Shown: positions 52,201 through 63,738 of the stretch, piece by piece
Position numbering within the stretch: the stretch's first letter is position 1
Layout of the letters: the number at the start of each line of letters is the position of its first letter
Source of the DNA: Voacanga thouarsii
Lineage: Eukaryota; Streptophyta; Magnoliopsida; Gentianales; Apocynaceae
Length of the DNA stretch: 64,000 nucleotides
NCBI GenBank assembly: GCA_026120185.1
Contig: JANUWF010002353.1
Coordinates: 952,140-1,016,139, forward strand
Direction: 5' to 3'
Position numbers and translations under genes: made by a program
Notes under the pieces: model-generated
Database searches by the model: none
Told to the model about the DNA's origin: nothing
The model's input: the letters and a program-made list of their open reading frames with translations, nothing else

Positions 52201-53817
52201 AACTCAATCAAAATATCTACATAAGACACTCCATAGTGATTGGACATATATACATTTTTCCCCCCATTCTTTTTATCCCTAGCAGGAAACAGAAAAAGTA
52301 TTTTTAAAATGTACAGTTTATTTATATAGAATTCCCCCAAGAAAGAACAATGGTAAGAACAGCAGTGATTACCTGAGAATATACCCAATCAACTGTCCTT
52401 CGTAATTGAGTCACCTGCAAATAGTACGAACCAACGTCACTTAAGCCAACACAACAACTTGACCCCAAATAGATGCCATCAAACCTTTTGTTCACACAAG
52501 TTTCAAATTCAAGAAAAGAAGGAACAACAAGTCATATGCCAAAATTTCAAAGTATTTGAATCTGCTATTGTTGCTATCAATTTGGAGACATCACCATCAT
52601 CCGAAATCCATTGTGCTCAACCTAAATCTTTATTTATTTATCCAAATCTTATTTACAAGAAATTCATGAATGATAGGAATAATCCTTGCTTCCCCAATTA
52701 TCTTTTTCCCCCATCCCAAAATCCTCCCTTTCTCCAAATAAAGTTAAATGAAATTAATACCAAGAGTGTCTTTAGTTCTCTATTTTGATCGAAAGACTTC
52801 CAAATCCATCAAAGATCATCTATAGTTTAAAATATACTACCATCTCTAGCTTATGCTTTCAATTTCAAATTTAATTCTCCTTCAATTCCCTTTATCATCC
52901 AAACAATGTAACCTAAAGCTCAACGGGTTTCTATTTAGACACAAATATAGTTTCTCTCAAACCCTTCCTCAATTCCATATCCATCCAAATAAAGAAGTCA
53001 TAAGCATCCTAAGTTTGCCAATTGACCAATCATTTCATCAAAGCTATGGGCCAAAATCCATTATTCTTGTCAGTACTAGCAATGAAGATTAAACATAAAC
53101 AGATATGTTTGCTTTCTTCATAGAAGATAAATCATACTTGAGCAACCAATTTTTTTAACTATGGTTTTATGATTAAAAAAATACTGTTAACAATTCTACC
53201 GGCACACGGTTGAAATCTTAGAAAATGTTAAAAAAAAATTAACTCAAACAATGCAAACGAAAACTTCATAAGAAGTGTGGAACTCATTGTTCTTACTAAT
53301 ACTCGGACAAAACATCACCTTTTTCAGAGAGAAAAATCTTCCTTTACCTTTAATTCAGAGAATAAAACTAGCCAACGGAAACCCTTTTACCAATTATGAA
53401 ACATTAAGGAACATGCAAAATAACTTTCTGAAATCAACAAGGTAAATGTCGAGCTATTGAATATCAATGGCTAAAACCATTAGACAAACATTACCTAATA
53501 GAAGAAAAGTTTTCAACTTGATCTGTAAAAGAACATACTTTGGATACACAGAATCATAACAATCCAACTTGCAAATATATTCCAAAAATAAATTGCAAAT
53601 ACAGAAAAATACTCTGCAAAACTGCTAATTTTTTTCCCTAAGCAATATAGCAAGCACTTACTGCGGCGGTGGTGGCGGTGGCCCCAATTAATCCAAAAAG
53701 GAGAATTCCCCATATTTTCATGTCCTCTTCTTTCCCCTTGCGATCATCAGGCGGCCTGTTGGAATGCTGCCATGGATTATCCTCATTCCTTGTACCAGCT
53801 GCATCTTCTTTGCTCAT
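49214..53817 (-). CDS. Membrane-anchored J-domain (DnaJ-like) protein, seven exons
   Basis: Exons 53817-53662, 52414-52373, 51757-51629, 50865-50630, 49970-49934, 49478-49421 and 49296-49214 give 246 residues. Exon 3 needs the acceptor GTAAAG|TTAATC rather than the next AG to keep frame. The N-terminus is hydrophilic, then a membrane segment WGILLFGLIGATATTAA (residues 36-52). A charged helical stretch EEAWKRYNRRLQEEYEEELE follows. The C-terminal J-domain runs from HYSILGLDR (about 179) through AKAKEFHPDQNQDN, with HPD at 211-213, to FKEVMMSYEAIKKERK. J-proteins stimulate Hsp70 ATPase; a C-terminal J-domain behind a single N-terminal anchor suggests a membrane-bound co-chaperone. The organelle is not evident. 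Confidence 0.9.
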
Positions 53818-54513
53818 CGTTAAACGATTCCGATTCCTCCTCTGCTGCGCGGTCCTCCAATTATCTTGAATGATCCAAATTTACTACAAAATTGCAATCC
53901 GAATGCGAACCCTATCACGCGATTGACCACGATATTTCCTTCGACTCCAGAATTTCTATAATGAATTAAAATTTCCAAACCCCTCCAAACTAAAAAGCAA
54001 ACTGAAATAATGGGAATTTCTGGATATTTATACGGCTCGGAAGAATCAGAGTTTGGCGTGCTTTTGGGTAGTTCTGCCAACGCGTATACTCACCTGTTTA
54101 TCATGGGTTTGATACATCATACATTTATTTAGTTAAGAGATCTAGCATTGTTTGGGATCAATAATTTTTTTTAAATTATTATTATTATTAGATGAATTAT
54201 AATTTCTTATTTTTCATAAATAAATTGTTATAGAAGTTAAGTTATTAAAATTAAATTGTTATTAAAAATTATTCAATCAATATAAGGGGCCGATCCAATA
54301 TTTCTTGGGAGAATTTATTCAAATTTAATTATTTTTATTATGTTAACAACTATTTTCATATAATATAAAAATTCTAACGATTAATCAATTATTTGTTTTC
54401 ACGTTTTATATCATTGAAAGAAGTCATCAGCCTTATTTCAAAAACTTTTATTATTCAGATTTAGTACCCTTTTTTAAAGTCCATTTTGGTAAAATGTAGA
54501 GAATAGTTTCAGC

Positions 54514-54850
54514 TCAAAAATTTGCTAAGAAAGAAAAATTTTCACTAAGAATCTTTAACTTGTTAATTGTGATAAGAGAATTAGATTCGGGATCCCTAAT
54601 ATCAGGCGACATTACATAGCCTTTCTCCATCCATGGTCTCAAAATATCCATTACTTCTTCATGTACACCACCAGCATCATGGATAACAAAATAGGATTTC
54701 TTACCAATAGCCTGATGTGATAAACTAACCATTCCCACTAACCATTCCCACTAACCATTCCCTTACTTGTTGTGGACTCAAGTTTCCATACAAAGATGAT
54801 CCACAATATAAATAATCATATTTGGGTTTTGGATTAAATACTTCATAAAA
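54514..54850 (-). pseudogene. GT92 / GALS galactan synthase fragment
   Basis: Reads KPKYDYLYCGSSLYGNLSPQ and QVREWLV, then a triplicated 13-bp unit (GGGAATGGTTAGT type) that introduces a stop. It continues as SYFVIHDAGGVHEEVMDILR and PWMEKGYVMSPDIRD before drifting off. This is the central region of plant beta-1,4-galactan synthases (DUF23/GT92), Golgi enzymes that extend pectic galactan. Only about 90 of roughly 500 residues remain. It abuts the PARP fragment directly, with no spacer. Confidence 0.82.
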
Positions 54851-54858
54851 ATGCTAAC

Positions 54859-56265
54859 CAACTCTGCCCCATCTCTTGAAAAGCATATATCTTCCACCAT
54901 CATCAGATTCTGCAATTATTAGAAACAATTTTAAAACAAAGAAACAATAGGATGAATTAAAAAAGAGGTTATGTAAGTTGAACTTCTTGTGACAGATCAA
55001 AAATAGAAATATAGTAAATCTTATGGCAAAGTGACATTGCTCTTTGTGTGCAAAAATAAAATACTAGAAAACTTACCCAGAACTTGAATAATATAGAACT
55101 TGTTATTATAGTCTCCTACATTTGTTTGGTTCAAGGCGGCATCATAAATACCATCACCCTATAAGTTGAGAAGTAGAAGAGAAGAAGCAAAATCATAAAT
55201 TAAGTGGATTGGAAGAATTTAAGAAGAGAGAAATAAATCCAAAATTAAAGTCGCACATCCTGCAGAACATGGTACATCACCTTAATGTCGTCTAAAATTC
55301 ACTGATCTAATACAACAACCCCTTTCTTTGTCACTATAACCAAATTCTTCTTTTTTCTTCCTTTCTTCTTCTTCTGAGGAACCCAAATGCATTTTACATT
55401 TTACATAAGTTTAATAGGGATTTACAGAGTCTAACAAAATGGTTCAACTATCAATATACATGAAAAACTATATACTATAGCTTTACCTTCAAGATTGTTG
55501 TCATCGTCCAATTAGTTGGATTTCTTTTTTACGTCATTACAAAGCCTTTCAAGAAGTTATTTCTTAGACCCAATCGTTAAAAAGAATGACGTCTCCACGA
55601 AGTTCTTAACACTCATTTTATGAAAAGATGATAAATGATAAATGCTAAACAACACTTTTGGGATTCCCAAAAGGATGATAAGTGGGAAACTAAAAAGATA
55701 ATTTTCATTTAGATTAATTATGCTGATTTTTTTTTTTCAAATTATTAGAATATTTTTCTACCTTTTCTCCAGCAACAAGGATTACTAATTAACCATCTTC
55801 AATAGGCTTTTTGCTGCCTGAAACTAGAGCCTCCAAGAAATGACCACCCTTTATTGTAATTGCCTAAAAGCAGGTGGAAAGGTGCAAAAGTTAGGAATCC
55901 ACAAACCATATTAAACCTTTACCTATTTATTTTCTCACTTTCAGCAGTCTCATTAGACATAAATTCCCATCTTGAAAATGGTAAATATGAACCAAAAAAA
56001 CATGATAATTAGCACTTTACTGATCCTATTCAATAGACAACACTAAGTATTATGATTCCCCCATTCCTTTCTTCCCTTAAGAGGATAAAACAAAACTAAA
56101 ATGCCATAACAATTCACCGGTTTCCCTATGTAAAGTTAGGGAGAAAAAAAATGATCAACGAATACATAAGAAAGTGTCCATACCTCATTGATCCTTGAAG
56201 ATGTATTTGCCTCCACAGTAAACTTTTATTTTCTCAACAATGCCATCTTTGTCAAAAACCACCTG
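54859..56265 (-). pseudogene. PARP (poly-ADP-ribose polymerase) WGR-domain fragment with introns
   Basis: Exon-like pieces on the minus strand are as follows. 55158-55077 reads YDAALNQTNVGDYNNKFYII and ends at a GTAAGT donor. 54909-54859 continues in phase as ESDDGGRYMLFKRWGRVG, the WGR signature. Upstream, 55378-55264 has NLVIVTKKGVVVLDQ and DIKVMYHVLQD, separated by a TGA. Weaker pieces at 55868-55770 (GGHFLEALVSGSKKPIEDG) and 56265-56190 (VVFDKDGIVEKIKVYCGGKY) may belong to the same gene. The catalytic ART domain is absent. Plant PARPs are nuclear DNA-damage enzymes. The exon phases across 55077/54909 agree, so the introns were carried with the fragment. Confidence 0.82.
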
Positions 56266-57194
56266 AAGAATATGCAAGAATAAATGTTGTTGAATAAGCC
56301 TAAGGCTAAAGTCCTCTGTCCATCCATGTGAAGAAACCTCTAAGCACAAACTGGCTGGAAAAGGTTATGGGCACCATACTGAGGCTCTAAAGAGATTTCT
56401 GAGGTAGGAGCATGAACATATGATGGTGATATTGTAAAAGAAAATTGTTTTAGGATCATCACCTGAAGTTCAACAAAAATACACATTCCATGAGGGTAAT
56501 TTTGTTACAGATTGTCCACTTTTACTCCTCTAGCTATATATTGCAATAACTCTTATTGTGCATCAATAACTAAACCACAACATCAATTGATATGAACCTT
56601 AAATGAAAGGAAAAGTTCTCTGTGCATCTAGTCAAATTTATTGTTCTATTGAACAATCATCTGGCTCTCAAGCATACCAAACTCGCAATTTCTATTGCAA
56701 CATTGGGTGAAGAATGGACAACATACTGTGTATTAGAAAGCAACAATTCAAATGAAAAAGGACAGCATGAGAATGTGGATCTTGATTACTTTGCTTAAAA
56801 ACTATTATATTAGTTTCAATAGATATAATAAATCAATCACCAGACATTCTAACTCCAAGAATGCATAAAACAGTTATTTATAAAATGTTGTTGCACACGT
56901 GTACTTCACAAAATCATCGCACCTACAACAATTGTAAGTCTTTATATCAAACCATGAACTTTAAAAGGGGGAAAAAAGTGTTTAAATTACGAAAGGACTG
57001 AAAACGGAAAAAATATGATTCTATACAATCAAATTCAATTAAGTCAATATTTTTTCCCAATAGCATTGACTTAAAACAATAACAAAAATGGAGTTAGGCA
57101 GATTGTATGGCTAATCTTCTAAGGCATCTATGTCACACATTGTGTGAGGGATACAAAGAGTTACCATAAGCCTACTGCGTCTTCTTTTCCTTGT

Positions 57195-57500
57195 TTAGAG
57201 GCCTTGTACTTTTTCATCTAGTTCCCTATACTGTGTCTGAATGACATAATGGGGTACAATCAGCTTCTTATCAATTTCATCTTGATGCTTCTCATACAAC
57301 AGTAGTACTGATAGACTTATAAGAATTCCTGAGTAAATGGAAGAGCAGCCACATGAATGACAAATGTGATAGGAAGATAGGTTAGTTTCAAACTGAAAAT
57401 ATGTAATAGCAAAAGTACTCACCAAATTACCAATGTATAGCAAAGTAAGAAAGTTGAATAAATTACCAAGATAAGAAACCACCCACAAGCTGGAAGCGAC
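57195..57500 (-). pseudogene. Reticulon-like C-terminal fragment, last two exons
   Basis: Exon 57500-57431 (VASSLWVVSYLGNLFNFLTL) splices in phase to 57328-57195, which reads LISLSVLLLYEKHQDEIDKK then HYVIQTQYRELDEKV and a stop. This is the second hydrophobic hairpin and tail of a plant reticulon (RTNLB), an ER-shaping membrane protein. The first hairpin and N-terminus are not found upstream, where an aconitase fragment lies instead. The two exons are undamaged. Confidence 0.85.
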
Positions 57501-57794
57501 CTAACAAAAGCCACACACCATTACATGATTTAGAATACATTTACCTAGATGAAGACAAAATAAAATAGGATATAAAAGTAATATCACACCTAAACAAAAA
57601 GTTTCACGTTTTCACCAATAGTAATGTCATGTGTAATCAATAGTATATCATTGATCCACACTCATAGTACATCAGCAGCCTTGATAAAAAAATATATCAG
57701 CCATGACATTGACTGTAGATATAAAATACTAAAATTTCAGCACAATATTTGACCTAAACATTTCATGATTTGTTGAGTGAAATTATGCACTCAC

Positions 57795-57912
57795 CAATCC
57801 TAGGATTGTTTAGAGCTGGTAGCTATGAAACTTTTCGAATTCACCACCTCCAGTCTTGGGAAGGCTGGTCATAATTCCCTTGAAGGCATTCTCAGAATCT
57901 GAATCCAACATG
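57795..57912 (-). pseudogene. Aconitase N-terminal exon fragment
   Basis: Reads SENAFKGIMTSLPKTGGGEF then, after a 1-nt deletion, ALNNPRI, ending at a GTGAGT donor. In the family the N-terminus is (M)ATENPFKGILTSLPKPGGGEF followed by ALNDPRI, and the match includes the exon end. Aconitase isomerises citrate to isocitrate. Only about 35 of roughly 900 residues are present, so it is non-functional. Confidence 0.8.
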
Positions 57913-58204
57913 TGGCAATCAGACACACAGTTTAATTGGTAATCATACAGAAAGTGATTTAGTGAATTCAGTGAGATAGTTCTATTGCTTAAATGTATCA
58001 CAACTTTGAGCCACTAAAAACTAATTGTACAAAATGATTCAGGCCACAATAATAAAAGCTAGAGTCCAAGTATTTCCCAAAAAGCTAAAGCTGCATAAAC
58101 AAATAATTTGTATAATTAAGAAACATAGGTGAAATAATAATGTATTTTGTCATGAGGAGATTATTTCAAAACCAGAAAAAAAAAAAAAAGGAATCTTAAA
58201 CCAT

Positions 58205-58290
58205 CAAACTGTAGATTGAGCAGCCATATTCTCATGAATGCAGTACAATATGTCTTCTAAGGTCTCAGTTTTACCTTGAAAGGCAGAGGC
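58205..58290 (-). other. Short coding-like segment, unidentified
   Basis: The minus strand reads ASAFQGKTETLEDILYCIHE without a stop for about 28 codons. It may be another captured exon in this gene-fragment cluster, but I do not recognise it. Confidence 0.25.
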
Positions 58291-59345
58291 CAATGGAAGA
58301 CAGAGCTCTCATTTTATTTTTGTTAATGGCCTTTTACCTTTTTCCTTCTAATTCATCTGGATAAATCAAAGAGGGGAATGTTCCCATCAGGTGAATAAAT
58401 TTCGAGGGGATAATCAAGAAATTAAACTCTTGCTGACCTAGATAGAGCGATTTAAGCTAAAGCATTTTTTAGTGCAAACTCGAGAATATATCAGAAAACA
58501 GAACCAAGACAAAACCCAAAGATCTACTATTGAAAGAATATTCTAACATAAAACCAAATTACCTTTAGTATTAATACAATTCTTTGTCAAATGCCACAAT
58601 CAAATGCACACAAATTCATGGCAAACGCATTGAATTGTGGAAAGAAAGGAAAAAAAATTGCTAATCATAGACAATAAATGAAATAATATACCAAGTAAAT
58701 GATCTAAAAACAACCTTATAAAAACTTACCTTTAAAGATAATTCCAATCAAGTATATCAAGAAACAAATTAAAGTTCTTTATCAAATTCATTTTTAATAG
58801 TTCACAAGCCCTAAAAAAACCCATAATCAGCTGGTCCAAATGGAAATCAAAAGAAAACCAAGACATATAAAAAGATAAATTCTAAATTTCTCTAAGGGAA
58901 AAAGGAAATCATTTAGCTTTTAAACATTAAAATTAGAGCAAGATGATCACACAATCGAAACCCCATTTGTGATGGCATCTCTAGCAAAATCGTAGATTCA
59001 CCAAACCAATGTAAAAATCTAATACGATGCATGCCTCCACTAAGCCCTTGGTAGCATCTAATCAACTCGATCCCCTCATCAACCTCCAACAAAATAAAAT
59101 AGAGCAAATGTACAGTCTAAAATTTCCAAAAATACTAACCGAATACAAACTGTTAAATTACCAAAAACACATATACCCAGCATAATAACAAATTATGAGT
59201 CCATTTTCGGTCAGTCTAGTGAAAATAATTATGGATTACTTCAAAATATATTCTCTAATTGATAAACAAAATTAAGCGGAAGACATAGATAGACATGGAA
59301 GAAAGAATCAAAAGCAAAAAGATGATAAATAGTGAAGAACAGAAC

Positions 59346-59765
59346 CGTATGATGCAGTTCATCAATAGAATCCAACTCTTTGTAATATTGGGTTTCAACA
59401 AAGTCATCTTATTCAATTGTGCCAGATCCAATAAAAATTGTCTATACAAAGTCAGAGGGAGTAGATAAATCATGGGTAGCTTTTCGTAAAGGAAAGAAAA
59501 AGGGGAGAAATGTGTGGTACACTTGAGATTACGATTGAAGAGATTTAAGCATGTCTAGCTCCGGGATAGAGTAGTATTGATCAGGGATGTAGGTTGCTGG
59601 TGGGGTAGTTGAATCAGACTCGCTTCTGTGGGGCTTGGCGAGTCTATTAGGTGCTAAGAACTCAAACTGGGCTCTAACTTGGTTGGTGATTTCTAGTAGT
59701 TGATCTGCATCAAGAATCTTGTCGCTCTGACTAGGTTTGGCGGTCAAAGTCGACAGTCTCACCAT
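59346..59765 (-). pseudogene. MEE59-like small protein, two exons, second broken
   Basis: Exon 1 (59765-59533) starts at a clean ATG with KPSQSDKILDADQLLEITNQ and ends IPELDMLKSLQS before a GTAATC donor. The candidate exon 2 (59441-59346) carries DDFVETQYYKELDSIDELHH but has TAA directly before it and is one base out of phase with exon 1. The pattern resembles plant proteins annotated maternal effect embryo arrest 59, a small family of unknown biochemistry. No third exon was found; the next recognisable coding sequence is aconitase. The upstream 200 bp may be the original promoter. Confidence 0.6.
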
Positions 59766-60059
59766 GATACCAGAGGGAGATGATTTTCAGTTGCTTGAGA
59801 TTAAGATTGAAAATTCTTGAAGTGGGATTGTCTAAAGTCTATTGGGTTGTCTTCTGGAAGTTTAGGAAAGATGATGGGTTAGAGGAGATTTCAGAAAGCC
59901 GCCGTGAGAAAGTGGAGAAGGAAATGGGCCGCGGGTGAGGGCATGAGGCCAATATAGTTGCTGCTTTTCGCATAGGTCAAACCTTCCAATTGCGCTTGCC
60001 ACGTGTCATGCTCTCAATCCATTTCAAAATACAAATGGCAAAACCACAACATTCTTCTT

Positions 60060-60240
60060 TGGCTTATATATATATATATATATGATTGAACTCGTTTAAT
60101 TTATATAATTAAGTCTGAATATAGAATTATAGTATTCATACCTGATTACCTGATTAATATAATATATTACATAAAAAATATATTATATATTATATTATAT
60201 ATAAAATATATTATGTTATGAGTTTTTTTAAGTGATATAT
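60060..60240. repeat. AT-rich low-complexity tract
   Basis: Starts with a short TA repeat (60065-60083) and continues as ATATTATATTAT-type sequence. No coding potential. Confidence 0.7.
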
Positions 60241-60289
60241 TAATTGTTTTGGAAGAACGACTACATGATTGATCCTGATCATCCACCTC

Positions 60290-60925
60290 TTTTATTATTA
60301 TTATTTTTTAAATTGATGGAATATTTTTGGTTAAATTTATGGCTTAGATTTGATTGTATGGCTTACTTTTTTAAAAAAAATTGATGATTGTTTTTTGTTG
60401 TTAAATTGATAGTCTAGATTTGATTGTATGGCTTATCTTTTTTTTTTTTTAATTAATGAGGTTTTTTTTTTTTAAATTGATAACCTAGATTTAATTGTAT
60501 AGCTAAGATTAAATGGATGATTCTAGGATTGGAACCACCCAATTTTTTTTTTTTGTTCTTGGTGCCCTTTTTTGTTTTTCGTCGTCCACCCTTTTTTTTT
60601 TAAATTAATGGATTTTTTTGGGGTTAAATTGATGGCTTAGATTTGATTGTATGACTTACTCTTTTGTTTTAAAAAAAATGATTTTTTTTTATAAAATTGA
60701 TGGCCTAAATTTGATTGTATGGCTTAGATTGAATGGATGATTTTAGAATTGAGACCACCCAATTTATTGTTTTTTTGTTCTTGGGTGCCCTTTTTAAAAA
60801 AAAAAAAATTAACGGTGTAGATTTAATTGTATGGCTTATCCATTATTATTGTTATTTTTTAAATTGATGGATTTTTTTTTTTAAAAAAAATTGATTGACT
60901 AGATTTGATTGTATGGCTTACCCCT

Positions 60926-60988
<63 letters not shown>

Positions 60989-61215
60989 TGATTGATTTTT
61001 TTTGTTAAATTGATAGTCTAGATTTGATTGTATGGCTTACCTTTTTTTTTAATTGATGGTTTTTTTTTTGTTTGTTAAATTGATGGCTTAGATTAGATTG
61101 TATGGCTTAGATTGAATGGACGATTCTAGAATTAGGACTATCCATTTTTTTTGTTTTTGGGTGGTCGACGACAAGATTGTTCTTGGTCGTCCACCTTTTT
61201 TTTTTTTTTTCAATC
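60290..61215. repeat. Degenerate minisatellite, about nine units
   Basis: The phrase TAGATTTGATTGTATGGCTTA, with small variations, recurs near 60350, 60412, 60487, 60638, 60706, 60817, 60898, 61018 and 61087. Units are separated by poly-T and AAATTGATGG-type words. Three longer units add GAATGGATGATTCTAGAATT and CACCCAATTT. A TA microsatellite lies between 60929 and 60982. It is non-coding; unit length varies from about 60 to 150 bp. Confidence 0.85.
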
Positions 61216-61639
61216 AATGGGTTTCTTTTTTTAAAATTGATGGGTTTTTTAATAAAAAATTTCAAAAAAGAAAACCTTTCACAACGCTTAACTTATATGA
61301 CTGATTTACACACACAAATATCAATAACAATAATGAGATTCCTGACCATATCTTCGCGGCACCCAATTTTTTTTTATTTTTTTGTTTTAATAATATATTC
61401 ATTGACAAAAAATATTTTTACTTTTTATATTTTTAAAAATTTATTTAGAATCATATATTTTTGAAAATTTTCCTTTATGCCAAAATGATAAGATTAGAAT
61501 TTTTATAAATTTAAAAAAAAAAAAATCTTTCATAGCGCCTAGCTTATATGACTAATTTGCACACACAAATCTCAATAACAACAATGAGACCTCTGGCGCG
61601 AGGTCGTAACTAGTTGAGACTAAACTTAAACCTATCTAG

Positions 61640-61925
61640 CAATAACCGCACGCAACACACACACAACACTGCCTTCTTTATCTTCACTTTCAGTTCTTTG
61701 AGTCACCGACACCGAGCCGTCGCCGACATCGAGACACAAACACTGCCCACGCCCACGACAACACACATACAACACTGCCTTCTTCACTCTTCAGTTCTTC
61801 AAGCCATCGACATCGAGCCGCCACCAATACCAAGACACAAACATTGCCCACACCCACTGACACCGAGTCACCGCCGACACTACCTTCTTCATTCTTCTCT
61901 GAGTTCTCTTCCACAAATCTGACCC
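61640..61925. repeat. Three imperfect tandem units of about 100 bp
   Basis: CACAACACTGCCTTCTT, a CGACACCGAGCC-type word and AGACACAAACACTGCCCA recur in order at roughly 100-bp spacing. The block ends just before AGGTTAGTAATG at 61930, a possible splice donor. It may be the 5' UTR or first exon of an unrecognised plus-strand gene. Confidence 0.65.
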
Positions 61926-62802
61926 ATCTGAGGTTAGTAATGTAGATCTAAAAATGAAGTTTTGCTAAGTATAGAATCTCCTCTCTATGTGTGCATGTGT
62001 ATTTAGTATGGAAGAGTTTATGAAATAATGGTATTAGAAATTGATCGGTGCAAGAATATTAAAGGCTATAGTCATTGTACAATTGTACTCCTGGTCCATT
62101 CAAATTTCGATTGTTATTAATTTTCAGTCAAATTAGAATTTTTATTTGACTTTTTTTTATTAGTTTCTAAATTATCCAGAGTGGTGCATATCAACAGGAG
62201 AAAAGAGGGGAAATAGTGAATCTACAAGTGGATCTTGCTATTATTTTGTATTATAAACTAAAAGCTGGAAAGGGGAAGAAACCCCACAAAAAAAAAAAAA
62301 AAGTTTACTATTCCCTATTCTTTTTGTTCATCATGTGTGTTGTTAGTGCCAGATGGTCAGGATTTCATTAGGTTGCTGTTTAAGCAAAACAAGCTTATTT
62401 CTTGTTAAGAATATTTATCGGATTCTAAAATTTATTGTCAGTGTAATTAAATTGCCTCTAGTTTTAGTGTGTGAGTTCTATAAAATCATTATTGTTTTCT
62501 CTTGTTTGCTTAGGGAATAATATCTTATATAGTTGTAATTTTCTTGATATGTCTAAGTTTATCGTGCACTTTCATAGATGAGAGGCATGCTTATTATAAA
62601 AATGGAACAAGGCAGCTCATCTTACTGATTGGACATTATGCATGCAAAGCCTTTAATCATACACACGACTTTTTTATGAATTTCAACATGGGCCTTCAAA
62701 TTTGGATCATGCAATTGCCTCAGCCGATGATAAAAAAGAAAAGGGTCATAATTTTTTAGTGAAACAGATTATCTTCATGTCATTTGTATAAGATGTCATT
62801 AG
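61926..62802. other. Spacer, no gene recognised
   Basis: AT-rich. The short frame at 62544-62759 has no known relatives that I can name. Confidence 0.45.
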
Positions 62803-63647
62803 TGTAGACAAGGAATTTTGGGATAAAATATATTTTCAAGATTAAAAGAAAATTATATATTTTAGTCTTGATTAATTAAAATTAATTCATGAATAAATAT
62901 AATTATTATTGAATTAATATAATTGGGCTATCATTAAAAGCCCATTAAATCCAATGGATTATGAAATTGGACAATTAAAATTGGGCCATTATTAATGGTC
63001 CATTTTACATTAAATCCAATATATTATGGATTAAATGGAATCGGACTAGGCCCTAAAATTGGACTTGTAAAAAGTCTCATAATCCAAATATAATGTGGAT
63101 TAAATGAGATTGGGCCAAAATATAAATTAAGCCCAGGTCATCTTAAACCCAAGTCCATTAGGGTTTGTTGGGAGGCTCTTCCAAAATCCCACATCGACTA
63201 TTTATGCTAAAGTCAAGGAATTTTTAGTCTATAAATAGGGTCTTCCTTCAATGGTTCAAGGGACCCCAAGATCCTTAAGCTCAAGCTTCAACAAACAAGA
63301 GGCATCGCAAATTCAAGGTTCAGAAGCTTCATCAAATTCAAGGTTCAGAATCGCCATCAAATCAAGGTTCAGAATCTTCTTCAAATTTCAAGGCGTTCAT
63401 CTTGCTCTGCATCAAACAAGTCTCGAAGGCTTGGTAATCAAGTGTTCGTTATCAAATCCCGTTCGATCCAAGATCAAGCTCTTCAGCCCTCGAATCAACG
63501 TTTTTCAAAAAGAGAAGAATCGGAGGACTCATCCTGCAATTTAGGACTTTTTCGGAGATTTGTAACCACTTCTCATATTTACTAAATACTTTGTAAATTT
63601 CGATATTTTTCTTGTCTTATTTGCAGACTTGAAATTTGTCGTCTACA
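62803..63647 (+). repeat. Left LTR of the edge element (845 bp)
   Basis: It starts TGTAGAC and ends GTCTACA, a perfect 7-bp terminal inverted pair. GTCTATAAATAGGGTC near 63225 is a TATA-type promoter word, so transcription would start around 63255. CAAGGTTCAGAA is repeated three times in the R/U5-like part (63300-63385). Confidence 0.85.
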
Positions 63648-63738
63648 AATTTCTGGCACGCCCAGTGGGACTATCTCTGCCTCCCATCTCTTCTCTTCAA
63701 ATCAACACCAAGTTCAAGTACAAGTACAAATCAACTCA

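Noticed and set aside
53820..54080. 86-codon minus-strand frame just upstream of the J-domain gene
   Set aside because: Lies in the 5' UTR/promoter region, is not in frame with the coding start and has no known relatives.
54081..60060. Helitron ends (TC start, CTRR end with hairpin) around the five-gene cluster
   Set aside because: No convincing pair of ends could be read by eye, so the cluster is reported without naming a carrier.
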